A stretch of 6,993 nucleotides of DNA from Proteobacteria bacterium UBA4656 (GTDB lineage: Bacteria > Pseudomonadota > Gammaproteobacteria > Xanthomonadales > Ahniellaceae). The stretch is from the NCBI GenBank assembly GCA_002405525.1, contig DHLY01000003.1:18191-25183 (forward strand), in the 5' to 3' direction. The notes below the pieces were generated by a model. The model searched no databases. It saw only the letters and a program-made list of their open reading frames with translations, and was not told where the DNA came from. Shown here one piece after another: positions 1 to 6,993 of the stretch; position 1 is the first letter of the stretch; each line of letters begins with the position of its first letter. Both the position numbers and the translations under genes were made by a program.

Positions 1-1
1 G

Positions 2-1501
<1,500 letters not shown>

Positions 1502-1558
1502 GATCCGCCCCGCGCCGCCGCCGGCACCCGCAGGCCGCAGCGGCCGGGTGACGCCCGG

Positions 1559-1590
1559 AAGCCCCGCCTCGCGCGGGGCTTCTTTTCTCT
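1559..1590 (+). terminator. Rho-independent terminator of hppA
   Basis: A perfect 9-bp stem is formed by AAGCCCCGC (1559-1567) and GCGGGGCTT (1573-1581) around a 5-base loop. A pyrimidine-rich tail with a run of four T follows. It sits 57 bases after the hppA stop and directly before the sigma-28 promoter, so it separates the two units. Confidence 0.9.
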
Positions 1591-1600
1591 GCACGCGACC

Positions 1601-1627
1601 TCAAGTCCCAGCCGTCGCGGCCGATAC
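1601..1627 (+). promoter_or_regulatory. Sigma-28 (FliA) promoter for the small flagellar-type gene
   Basis: The -35 element TCAAGTCC (1601-1608) and the -10 element GCCGATAC (1620-1627) are separated by exactly 11 bases. The known FliA consensus is TAAAGTTT-N11-GCCGATAA. The -10 matches 7 of 8 positions and the -35 matches 5 of 8. TCAAG-type -35 boxes are, as I recall, also usual in pseudomonads. Transcription should start near 1633-1636, giving a leader of about 20 bases that still contains the ribosome site GGAG (1643-1646). The downstream product independently looks flagellar, which supports the call. Confidence 0.8.
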
Positions 1628-1653
1628 CCCGGACGAGCCCCGGGAGAAGGCCC

Positions 1654-1956
1654 ATGAAAGCCATCGAGGACATCGCCCGCTCCGGTATCGCCGCCGCGCA
1701 GACCCGACTACGGGTGGCGGCGGGTAACGTGGCCAATGCGGCCACAGACGGCTTCCAGCGCCAGGCGGTTCAGAACACCACCGTCGAGGGCGGCGGCGTC
1801 GTTTCCCGCGTGGTGCCGGAGGCCGTGCAGCCCGCGATCCCGCTGGTGCAGGACCTGCTGGCGGCGAAGACCGCGCGCTACGAGTTCCAGGCCAACCTGA
1901 AGATGATCAAGACCTCGTTCGGGCTGATCGGATCGCTGTTCGACGACAAGGCCTGA
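1654..1956 (+). CDS. Mini flagellar rod/hook-family protein (terminal D0 helices only)
   Basis: The 100-residue product has no signal peptide. Residues 2-38 resemble the N-terminal helix of rod/hook proteins (FlgB, FlgC, FlgF, FlgG, FlgE). The segment VAAGNVANAATDGFQRQ (21-37) corresponds to the family motif ANNxANxxTxGFK. Residues 62-96, with PLVQDLLAAKTARYEFQANL followed by KMIKTSFGLIGSLF, resemble the C-terminal helix in which Tyr-x-x-Asn and a late Leu-rich end are conserved. Only about 25 residues, rich in Gly and Val, join the halves, so the usual middle (D1) domain is absent. FlgB and FlgC are around 135 residues. The start is supported by GGAG seven bases before the ATG. A sigma-28 promoter lies directly upstream, so expression is probably late in flagellar assembly, when flagellin and chemotaxis genes are made. 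Its exact role is unknown. It could be a small axial component, an adaptor or a chaperone-like competitor for rod or hook subunits. Confidence 0.85.
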   Translation: MKAIEDIARSGIAAAQTRLRVAAGNVANAATDGFQRQAVQNTTVEGGGVVSRVVPEAVQPAIPLVQDLLAAKTARYEFQANLKMIKTSFGLIGSLFDDKA

Positions 1957-1994
1957 AGCCGTGCGCCCGCACCACCCGGGCGGATAGGGCGAAT

Positions 1995-2083
1995 CTGTGG
2001 GAGCGAGCAGCGCTCGCGACCGCGACATTGAAGCTCGCGGCGGGACCGGTTGCTGCGGTCGCGAGCGCTGCTCGCTCCCACAG
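1995..2083. repeat. REP doublet (REPIN-like inverted pair)
   Basis: Two 29-base arms (1995-2023 and 2055-2083) are perfect reverse complements around a 31-base spacer. Each arm also has its own small hairpin: GCGAGC (2003-2008) pairs with GCTCGC (2012-2017) around a 3-base loop. An outer GTGGGAG tail adjoins it. This two-level palindrome is the design of REP pairs mobilised in trans by RAYT transposases. A further short inverted repeat, CCGCGA/TCGCGG (2020-2025 and 2035-2040), lies across the inner edge and spacer. The element sits between two convergent genes, where such elements usually settle and where it may also limit read-through. No transposase is present in the window. Confidence 0.85.
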
Positions 2084-2122
2084 GGAGGGCCCTTCGTGCC
2101 TCTCCCGCGGCGCGACGAAGGA

Positions 2123-2869
2123 TCAGCGCCTGCGGCGCTCGATCACCTTGGCGTACTTCAGGAACACGTGGAAGGCGTCGACGACGCTGCCGACGAAGCC
2201 GGCGCCGCCGGACAGGAAGCGGCGGCGCAGGACGTAGGACTTCACGAACATCAGCGGCGGCTGCAGCAACAAGCGCAGCCAGACGAAGCGCACGCCGCGC
2301 GCGTGCTTGGTGACCGACACCGCGTCGGAATAGCGGTTGATCTTCGCCACCTTGGTCGCGATATCGGGCTCGCCGTGATGCTCGAAGAAGGCGGCGAGCC
2401 GCCCGACGCGGCCATCGACCACCGGCTGCGCATGGATGCCGTCGTCGGACATCCGCGCCCGGTGACGGTCCAACAGGCGCAGCATCGGGTTGTGGTGCGC
2501 GCGTTCGTGCTGCATGCGCCAGAACACCTGCTCGCGGCGCGGGATCTCGTAGCCGTCGCAGTCGGGTGCGACCAGCGCGGCCTCGATCGCGGCGCGGCAG
2601 GTCTCGGGCACGGTTTCGTCCGCATCCAGCAGCAGCACCCAGCGGTGCGTCGCTTTCTCGATCGCCGACTGCTTCTGCGGGCCGTAGCCCTTGAACGGCT
2701 CGACGAACCAGCGCGCGCCGCGCGCGGCGGCGATCTCGCACGTGGCGTCGGTGCTGCCCGAATCGAGCACCACGATCTCGTCCGCGAAGCGCACCGAATC
2801 GAGGCAGCGCGCCAGCGTGGCGGCATTGTCCAGCGTGGTCACCACCACGCTCAGCGGCTCGCGATTCAT
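2123..2869 (-). CDS. Family 2 glycosyltransferase, WaaE/KdtX-like (LPS core type)
   Basis: This is a cytoplasmic or membrane-associated transferase that adds one sugar, probably glucose, from a nucleotide-sugar donor to a lipopolysaccharide core or similar glycan. The product has 248 residues. LSVVVTTLDNAATLARCLDS (6-25) is the GT-A opening strand and helix. EIVVLDSGSTD (31-41) is the nucleotide-binding strand. LLLDADETVP (79-88) holds the DAD metal site. Residues 104-185, with GYEIPRREQVFW and then KINRYSDAV, match the Beta4Glucosyltransferase/WaaE pattern. Residues 195-216 form a hydrophobic or amphipathic stretch that may touch the membrane. The ATG at 2869-2867 overlaps the preceding gene's TGA as ATGA, so translation is probably coupled. 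The frame stays open for hundreds of codons upstream through the neighbouring genes, but the GT2 homology starts exactly at this ATG. It is the last gene of the operon. The precise sugar and linkage cannot be read from sequence. Confidence 0.9.
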   Translation of the reverse strand: MNREPLSVVVTTLDNAATLARCLDSVRFADEIVVLDSGSTDATCEIAAARGARWFVEPFKGYGPQKQSAIEKATHRWVLLLDADETVPETCRAAIEAALVAPDCDGYEIPRREQVFWRMQHERAHHNPMLRLLDRHRARMSDDGIHAQPVVDGRVGRLAAFFEHHGEPDIATKVAKINRYSDAVSVTKHARGVRFVWLRLLLQPPLMFVKSYVLRRRFLSGGAGFVGSVVDAFHVFLKYAKVIERRRR

Positions 2870-4107
2870 GCGCCCTCCCGCGACGGGCGCGCCAGCGCGG
2901 CGGCGTAAAGCGCCAGCAGCCACCCGAACAGCAGGCCCCAGAAACTGGAATAGAACGCGAAGTGCGTGTTCAGCGGGAACACCATCACCGCCAGCGCCAG
3001 GCCGGGCGCGAGGGCGGCCTCGCGCGCCGCGACGTCCGCGCGCCGCCAGGCGCGGATCGCCAGCGCGGCACCGGCCAGCCAGGCCAGCACGCCGAGCGCG
3101 CCGGTCTCCGCCCACAGTTCCAGCAGCACCTGGTGCGGATGCAACGCCGCGCCGCCGTTCTCCGGCCGCAGCCAGGGATCGTCCGCCGCCGCGTGCGCCG
3201 CATAGGCGTGGCGGTAGCCGCGCACGCCGACGCCATTGAACGGATGCGCCGCGCCCATTGCCCATGCCGTCTCGAAGATCGGCAGGCGACCGGCCAGCGC
3301 ATGGTCGAGCCCGGCGCGACCGCCCTCGAACACCGCCGCGGTGCGCGCCACGCGCTCGGCGAACGGCGGGCTGGCCTGCCGGGCGATCGCACCCACGGCG
3401 CCGGCGAGGATGCCCGCACCCAGCAGCGCCAGCGCGAAGTCGCGGCCGCGCGGCAGCTCGCGCCGCAGCAGCACTACGGTCACCAGCACGAACATCACCC
3501 AGCCCGCGCGCGCGCCAGCGACCAGGATGACGGAGGCCAACACCAGCCAGGCGACGCCAAGCCCGGCGCGCCCGAGCCGCTCGCGCGCCGACAGCAGCGC
3601 GAAGGGCGACAACACGGCGAGTACCGGACCCAGCTTGAGATTGTCGGCACCGAACACGCCACTGACCCGGTCGGCGGTCATCGCACCGCCAAGGCTCCAG
3701 CCGGTCGCGCCCTGCACCAGCGCGTCCAGCGTCCACAGCGCGACCAGCGCGGCGACCAGGTCCCACAGCACCGCGCGCGTTCGCGGCTGGCCGGCCAGCA
3801 GCAGCACCATCGCCGCGCCGAACAGCGCGAAGCGCAGGCTGCCGATCGCCGTGGTCCACGACTTGCCCGCGTCCACCGCGTCGAATGTCGAGAGGATCGC
3901 GGGCAGGGTGTAGGCCGCGCACAGGCCGAGCACCAGCGCGAGATCGGCGCCGCGCGCGTGGCGCCAGAGCAGCGCAACCGCCCAGGCGGCGGCGATCAGC
4001 AGCGGCAACTCGGCGCTGCGACCGACCGGCAGCAGGAGCAGGACGAGGAAGGCGAGCGCAGCCCCGGCGACCGCGCGGCGGCGATCCGGTGGTGCCGCGG
4101 CACTCAC
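2866..4107 (-). CDS. O-antigen ligase / Wzy-family polytopic membrane protein (WaaL-like)
   Basis: The 413-residue product is largely hydrophobic, with about 10-12 likely membrane spans over residues 12-220, 225-245 and 335-405. This is typical of the Wzy_C/O-antigen ligase superfamily, which joins undecaprenyl-linked glycan to lipid A-core (ligase) or polymerises glycan units (Wzy) at the periplasmic face. VAGARAGWVMF (196-206) carries the conserved Arg (R200) of the S/A-R-A/G motif. GRLPIFETAW (273-282) and HPFNGVGVRGYRHAY (288-302) lead into the long periplasmic loop. HPHQVLLELWAETGALG (323-339) holds the conserved histidine and glutamate region. The GTG start (4107-4105) overlaps the preceding stop as GTGA, and the gene's stop overlaps the next start as ATGA. 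The glycosyltransferases on either side support a role in LPS or another surface glycan. Ligase and polymerase cannot be told apart here, but the WaaE-like neighbour favours ligase. Confidence 0.87.
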   Translation of the reverse strand: MSAAAPPDRRRAVAGAALAFLVLLLLPVGRSAELPLLIAAAWAVALLWRHARGADLALVLGLCAAYTLPAILSTFDAVDAGKSWTTAIGSLRFALFGAAMVLLLAGQPRTRAVLWDLVAALVALWTLDALVQGATGWSLGGAMTADRVSGVFGADNLKLGPVLAVLSPFALLSARERLGRAGLGVAWLVLASVILVAGARAGWVMFVLVTVVLLRRELPRGRDFALALLGAGILAGAVGAIARQASPPFAERVARTAAVFEGGRAGLDHALAGRLPIFETAWAMGAAHPFNGVGVRGYRHAYAAHAAADDPWLRPENGGAALHPHQVLLELWAETGALGVLAWLAGAALAIRAWRRADVAAREAALAPGLALAVMVFPLNTHFAFYSSFWGLLFGWLLALYAAALARPSREGA

Positions 4108-5231
4108 GGCGCGCCCCCGGCGAGTTCGGCGTACAGTGCCAGCGTGTCGGCCTGCATGTGCGCGAGATCGAAGCCGCGCAGCGGCGGCAGCGCGGGCGGG
4201 TCGCGCAGGAAACGCGCGATGCGATCGGCCAGCGCGTCGACGTCGCCCGGCGGCACCGCGCCATCGGGGAAAGCAGCGCGCAGGATGTCGCCGATGCCGC
4301 CGTGCGCGTAGCCGGCCACCGGCACGCCGATCGACAGCGCCTCGACCGCGGTGCGGCCGAAGGCCTCGGGTTTGGTGGACACCTGCAGCACGCAGGCCGA
4401 CGCGCCATAGACCTCGCGCAGGTCGGACCGTGGCGGATCGAACACCACGCGCGCGCCGACGCCCAGCGAAGCGGCCAGCGCCTCGACTTCGGCGACATAG
4501 GCCTCACGCCCGGCCTCGCGCGCGCCGGGCAGGTAGAGACCCGCCTCGGTGCCGTGGCGCGTCGCCAGCAGGGCCAGCGCGCGCACCGCGTCCGCGTGAC
4601 CCTTGATGCGCGTTCCGCGGCCGGGCAGCAGCAGCAGGGGGCGCCCGGCGAGGCCCGGATGCCGGCGCGCGAAGCCGGCGCGCCACGCCGCGTCGGGTCG
4701 GTGTCCGTGCGGAAAGGCGTCCGGATCGACGCCGCGCGGGATCACGCGCAGGCGCGCCGGGTCGGTACGCGGCCAGTGACGCAGCACGTGCGTGCGCACG
4801 CAGTCGGACACGCAGATCACGCGCTCGCCCGAGGCCATCACCCCGCTGTAGCAACCCGGCGAGTTGAGCCCGTGTACCGTGGTGACCCAGTGCGGCGCCG
4901 GCCCGCGCACAGCGCGCAGCGCGAAGCGGCCGATCCAGGCCGGCAGGCGCGAACGCGCATGCACGATGTCGGGGCGTTCGGTCTCCAGCAGCCTGCGCAG
5001 TTTCGGCACGCTGGCCAGCACGGCGAGGCGCTTGCTGCCGAGGGGCAGTGCGACGTGCGTACTGCCGGCGGCGACCAGCGGGTCGACCAGCCGACCACCC
5101 GCGGAAACCACGATCGATCGATGGCCCGCGGCGGCAAGGGCGTCGGCCACCTCCAGCGTCGACCGCTCCACCCCGCCGCCTTCGAGGGCGGGCAGGAGCT
5201 GGACCACGGTCAGGGGCCGCGGAGCCGCCAC
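4104..5231 (-). CDS. Family 4 (GT-B) glycosyltransferase
   Basis: A retaining GT-B transferase of 375 residues, with two Rossmann-like halves acting at the cytoplasmic face on a nucleotide-sugar donor. The N-terminal half opens with LTVVQLLPALEGGGVERSTL (7-26), whose glycine-rich GGGVE loop is typical of GT4 enzymes. RPDIVHARSRLPAW (86-99) and VTTVHGLNSPG (116-126) follow the usual acceptor-side order. VIPRGVDPDAF (163-173) marks the linker region. In the C-terminal half, LLLPGRGTRIKG (200-211) supplies the R205/K210 phosphate-binding pair. KPEAFGRTAVEALSIGVPV (287-305) contains the EX7E pair E289 and E297. The start is GTG at 5231-5229, preceded by a modest GAGG ribosome site and 13 bases after the zinc-finger stop. 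The stop overlaps the next gene as GTGA. The sugar specificity is not evident. The family also contains enzymes for exopolysaccharide and capsule, so LPS is only inferred from the neighbours. Confidence 0.92.
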   Translation of the reverse strand: MAAPRPLTVVQLLPALEGGGVERSTLEVADALAAAGHRSIVVSAGGRLVDPLVAAGSTHVALPLGSKRLAVLASVPKLRRLLETERPDIVHARSRLPAWIGRFALRAVRGPAPHWVTTVHGLNSPGCYSGVMASGERVICVSDCVRTHVLRHWPRTDPARLRVIPRGVDPDAFPHGHRPDAAWRAGFARRHPGLAGRPLLLLPGRGTRIKGHADAVRALALLATRHGTEAGLYLPGAREAGREAYVAEVEALAASLGVGARVVFDPPRSDLREVYGASACVLQVSTKPEAFGRTAVEALSIGVPVAGYAHGGIGDILRAAFPDGAVPPGDVDALADRIARFLRDPPALPPLRGFDLAHMQADTLALYAELAGGAP

Positions 5232-5244
5232 GGCGCCTCGCGGC

Positions 5245-5451
5245 TCAGCTCTTGAGGACGTACAGCGCGCCGCAGTAGGGGCACCGGGCCTCGCCGTCCG
5301 CTTCGATCGGCAGGTAGACCCGCGGATGCGAATTCCACAGATGCATGCTCGGCATCGGACACGACAGCGGCAGGTCAGCGGTCGTGACTTCGTAGCGGTT
5401 CTCGGCGTTCGCGGGGACCAGGCGGGCGGCAGTGGGATCGGGGCGGGCCAT
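5245..5451 (-). CDS. Small CHCC zinc-finger protein (zf-CHCC, NDUFS6-like finger)
   Basis: A 68-residue product with a single zinc site near its C-terminus: C31, H42 (in HPRVYLP), C57 and C60 (CPYC). The C-x10-H-x14-C-x2-C spacing and the HPRVY and CPYCGALY segments match the zf-CHCC family, whose mitochondrial member is the NDUFS6 subunit of complex I. Bacterial members are short proteins of unknown function. The ATG at 5451-5449 was chosen over the longer TTG start at 5529. Homology does not extend upstream of MARPDP, and a likely -10 box (5481-5486) lies within the longer version. No strong ribosome site is visible. It is the first gene of the glycan operon, 13 bases before the GT4 gene. 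This could mean a functional link or only shared transcription. Confidence 0.88.
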   Translation of the reverse strand: MARPDPTAARLVPANAENRYEVTTADLPLSCPMPSMHLWNSHPRVYLPIEADGEARCPYCGALYVLKS

Positions 5452-5480
5452 GGCGACGGGGCTTGCGGACGTGACCGCAG

Positions 5481-5489
5481 AGTCTAGCA
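5481..5489 (-). promoter_or_regulatory. Extended -10 promoter candidate for the glycan operon
   Basis: Read on the minus strand, TGCTAGACT gives a TGn extension plus a -10 TAGACT (4 of 6 to TATAAT). TCGACG lies 15 bases upstream as a weak -35. A start about 7 bases downstream leaves a leader of about 23 bases before the ATG at 5451. No other promoter-like site is visible further down the operon, because its later genes touch or overlap. Confidence 0.4.
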
Positions 5490-5524
5490 GCGCCGGTGAA
5501 ACGTCGATGCCCCGAAAGCCGGCG

Positions 5525-5530
5525 TACAAT
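5525..5530 (+). promoter_or_regulatory. -10 box candidate for the Yip1-type gene
   Basis: TACAAT matches TATAAT at 5 of 6 positions and lies 32 bases before the ATG at 5563. It implies a leader of about 26 bases. No convincing -35 is seen at 16-18 bases upstream, so an activator or a poor match must be assumed if the site is real. Confidence 0.4.
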
Positions 5531-5562
5531 CAAGGCCGTCGCAACCCCGGGAAGTCATCTCG

Positions 5563-6810
5563 ATGGACATCAACTGGCTGGTCAACCGCGTCAAGAACAT
5601 CCTGCTCAACCCGCAGACCGAATGGCCGGTGGCGGGGGCGGAAGCGCACACCGCCAGGGACGTTTTCCTTAAGTACGCAATCTATGTCGCCGGCGCGGCG
5701 GCGATCGCCGCTTTCATCTCGTCCAGCATTCTCGGGACCTCGATGTTCGGCATGACCGTTCGCCAGCCGGTCGGGATCGGGCTGGCGCTCGCCATCATCG
5801 GTTTCGTCGGCGGACTCGTCACGGTGTTCCTCGTCAGTCTGCTGGCCGACGTGCTGGCGCCCAGCTTCGGCGGTGAACGCAACCAGGCCCAGGCCGTCAA
5901 GCTGGTCGCCTATTCGGCGACCGCCGGCTGGGTCGGCGCGCTGCTGGGCCTCGTGCCCTGGATCGGCTGGCTGCTTGCGCTGGCCGGCATGGTCTACGGC
6001 ATCTATCTCGTCTACCTCGGCGCGCCGCACACGACCAAGGTGCCGACCGACCGCGCGGCCGGCTACACCGCGGTGGTGGTGATCGCCTGGCTGGTGCTCA
6101 CCGTGCTGGTCGGCGCCCTCAGCGGTCTGGTGGCAATCGGCGGCGGCGCCGCGTCGGCGCTTTCCGGGACGTCCTCCACCAACGAAGTCGAAGTCGATCC
6201 CGACAGCGCGCTCGGCAAACTGGAGCAGTTCGGCAAATCGATGGAGCAAGCGACGAAGCAGATGGAAGCCGCCGGGAAGTCCGGCGACGCGCAAGCCCAG
6301 GCCGACGCCGCGCAGAAGATGCTGGGTACCCTGATGGGCGGCGGCAAGGTGGTCGAGGCCGTGGGCACCGACCAGCTCAAGCCGCTGGCGCCGGAAACCC
6401 TCGCCGGCCTCGCGCGCACCTCGCTGGCGGCCGAACGGACCGCCGCCATGGGCCTGCAGGTCAGCAACGTGCGCGCCGAGTACGGCGACGGCGAGCGCCG
6501 CATCCGGCTGGAGATCAGCGACGCCGGCGGCGCCAGCGGCATCATGGGGCTGGCCTCGTGGGCGATGGTGCAGACCGAGCGCGAGGACGATTCGGGCTAC
6601 GAGAAGACCTACCAGGCCGACGGCCGGATGGTCCGCGAGCAGTGGGACTCGGCCAGCCGCAGCGGCGAGTACAACCTGATCGTCGCCGGGCGCTTCGTGG
6701 TCAATCTTTCCGGCGACAACCTCGAGATGGCGGACCTTAAGTCGGCCATCAGGGAGATCGACACCGACGCGCTGGCCGCGCTGAAGGACGTGGGCGTGCA
6801 GAAGGGCTGA
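5563..6810 (+). CDS. Yip1-domain membrane protein with long C-terminal extension
   Basis: The product has 415 residues. Residues 1-35, with NRVKNILLNPQTEWPVA, are the short cytoplasmic lead-in typical of bacterial YIP1 family proteins. About five membrane spans follow at roughly 36-58, 72-98, 116-132, 134-152 and 166-193. LVAYSATAGWVGALLGLVPW (114-133) resembles the conserved core of the family. Residues 203-415 are hydrophilic. A charged, Gln/Lys/Ala-rich helical stretch (215-255, possible coiled coil) leads to a Gly hinge (MGGGK) and then a mixed alpha/beta region (268-415) ending in a Leu-rich helix. I recognise no enzyme motif in it. The start is supported by GGGAAG eight bases before the ATG. 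The gene is divergent from the glycan operon and ends before a strong terminator, so it is probably transcribed alone. Bacterial Yip1 proteins have no settled function. A membrane-anchored scaffold or sensor is only a guess. Confidence 0.82.
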   Translation: MDINWLVNRVKNILLNPQTEWPVAGAEAHTARDVFLKYAIYVAGAAAIAAFISSSILGTSMFGMTVRQPVGIGLALAIIGFVGGLVTVFLVSLLADVLAPSFGGERNQAQAVKLVAYSATAGWVGALLGLVPWIGWLLALAGMVYGIYLVYLGAPHTTKVPTDRAAGYTAVVVIAWLVLTVLVGALSGLVAIGGGAASALSGTSSTNEVEVDPDSALGKLEQFGKSMEQATKQMEAAGKSGDAQAQADAAQKMLGTLMGGGKVVEAVGTDQLKPLAPETLAGLARTSLAAERTAAMGLQVSNVRAEYGDGERRIRLEISDAGGASGIMGLASWAMVQTEREDDSGYEKTYQADGRMVREQWDSASRSGEYNLIVAGRFVVNLSGDNLEMADLKSAIREIDTDALAALKDVGVQKG

Positions 6811-6831
6811 CCACCCCCGCCCGCCGCGCCG

Positions 6832-6863
6832 ACGAAGGCCGCCTCCGGGCGGCCTTCGTGTTT
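6832..6863 (+). terminator. Intrinsic terminator after the Yip1-type gene
   Basis: A perfect 12-bp stem forms between ACGAAGGCCGCC (6832-6843) and GGCGGCCTTCGT (6848-6859) around a TCCG loop. It is followed only by GTTTCC, so the T tract is short. It begins 22 bases after the stop codon. Confidence 0.8.
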
Positions 6864-6957
6864 CCGGGGCCCGTCCGGCCGGGTCGATGAGGGACCCGAC
6901 CCGCTTTCCGCGCTTGCCTGCTTCGCACCCCGCGCCGTGGGGGAACGGAGCACTGCC

Positions 6958-6993
6958 ATGACACGTCTATTCAGCGCCCTCGCGCTGGCGCTG
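6958..6993 (+). CDS. Start of a probable exported protein (partial, 3' end outside window)
   Basis: An ATG at 6958 is preceded by GGAG (6947-6950) at the ideal seven-base distance. It opens a frame that is still open at the window end. The twelve visible residues, MTRLFSALALAL, have one positive charge followed by a hydrophobic Ala/Leu run. This is how a Sec signal peptide or lipoprotein signal begins; a membrane anchor is the alternative. Nothing can be said about the mature protein. The strong terminator upstream means it needs its own promoter, which would lie in 6864-6945. I see no clear -35/-10 pair there. Confidence 0.6.
   Translation, partial: MTRLFSALALAL

Noticed and set aside
1964..1982. 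A short hairpin (CGCCCG / CGGGCG) after the mini flagellar gene, considered as a terminator.
   Set aside because: There are only six pairs and no T run afterwards; it is not distinguishable from chance in such GC-rich sequence.
2091..2121. A 7-bp inverted repeat (CCTTCGT / ACGAAGG) just after the GT2 stop, considered as the operon terminator.
   Set aside because: The loop is about 17 bases and no T tract follows on the minus strand; the adjoining REP pair is a better candidate for ending or stabilising the transcript.
2870..4507. The minus-strand frame of the GT2 gene stays open upstream for about 545 more codons.
   Set aside because: The region is already occupied by the ligase-like and GT4 genes in other frames, the extra translation is Arg/Ala/Gly-rich without domains, and the GT2 homology starts exactly at the ATGA-coupled start at 2869.
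2962..5255. Two long plus-strand open frames (2962-4311 and 3885-5255) opposite the glycan operon.
   Set aside because: They are antisense shadows typical of very GC-rich DNA: Arg/Gln/Ala/His-rich, no recognisable domain, no good ribosome sites, and they overlap well-supported genes over their whole length.
5452..5529. A longer zinc-finger protein starting at a TTG at 5529 (94 residues).
   Set aside because: The added 26 residues show no homology or ribosome site, and a likely promoter -10 falls inside them; the ATG at 5451 gives the usual short family length.

Overview
The window is a very GC-rich piece of a bacterial chromosome. The most likely source is a gammaproteobacterium of the Xanthomonadales (Lysobacter, Luteimonas, Xanthomonas or a relative). 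This rests on codon use strongly biased to G/C at third positions, a REP-type palindrome pair beginning GTGGGAGCGAGC that resembles Pseudomonas/Xanthomonad REPs, a sigma-28 promoter beside a flagellar-type gene, and lipopolysaccharide-type glycosyltransferases. Genus cannot be fixed from the sequence alone.

Layout. (1) Positions 2-1501 (+) hold the C-terminal three quarters of hppA, a membrane pyrophosphate-driven proton pump cut by the window edge, closed by a clear intrinsic terminator (1559-1590). (2) Just after it lies a close match to a FliA (sigma-28) promoter (1601-1627), which drives a 100-codon gene (1654-1956, +). Its product looks like only the two terminal helices of a flagellar rod/hook protein joined by a short linker. 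(3) Positions 1995-2083 hold a REP pair with 29-bp perfect arms (a REPIN), in the convergent gap between the small flagellar-type gene and the glycan operon. (4) Positions 2123-5451 (-) form a compact operon, read from high to low coordinates: a small CHCC zinc-finger protein, a GT4 glycosyltransferase, a polytopic O-antigen-ligase-like protein and a WaaE/KdtX-like GT2 glycosyltransferase. The last three genes are joined by 4-base GTGA and ATGA overlaps. (5) Positions 5563-6810 (+), divergent from the operon, encode a Yip1-type membrane protein with a long unassigned C-terminal region, closed by a 12-bp-stem terminator (6832-6863). (6) Positions 6958-6993 (+) are the first 12 codons of another gene, probably encoding an exported protein.

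Working together. The minus-strand operon is best read as surface-glycan assembly. The two cytoplasmic transferases would add sugars to a lipid-linked or core acceptor, and the polytopic protein would join or polymerise glycan at the periplasmic face. The zinc-finger protein is a small passenger of unknown role. The other genes are separate transcription units: energy coupling (hppA), motility (the sigma-28 gene) and a membrane protein of unknown function.

No tRNA, rRNA, CRISPR array, transposase or phage gene was seen. No gap between genes exceeds about 170 bases. The gaps are 1502-1653 (terminator plus sigma-28 promoter), 1957-2122 (REPIN), 5452-5562 (divergent promoters) and 6811-6957 (terminator and leader). 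Nothing here is clearly a new multi-gene system. The most unusual item is the sigma-28-controlled mini rod protein.
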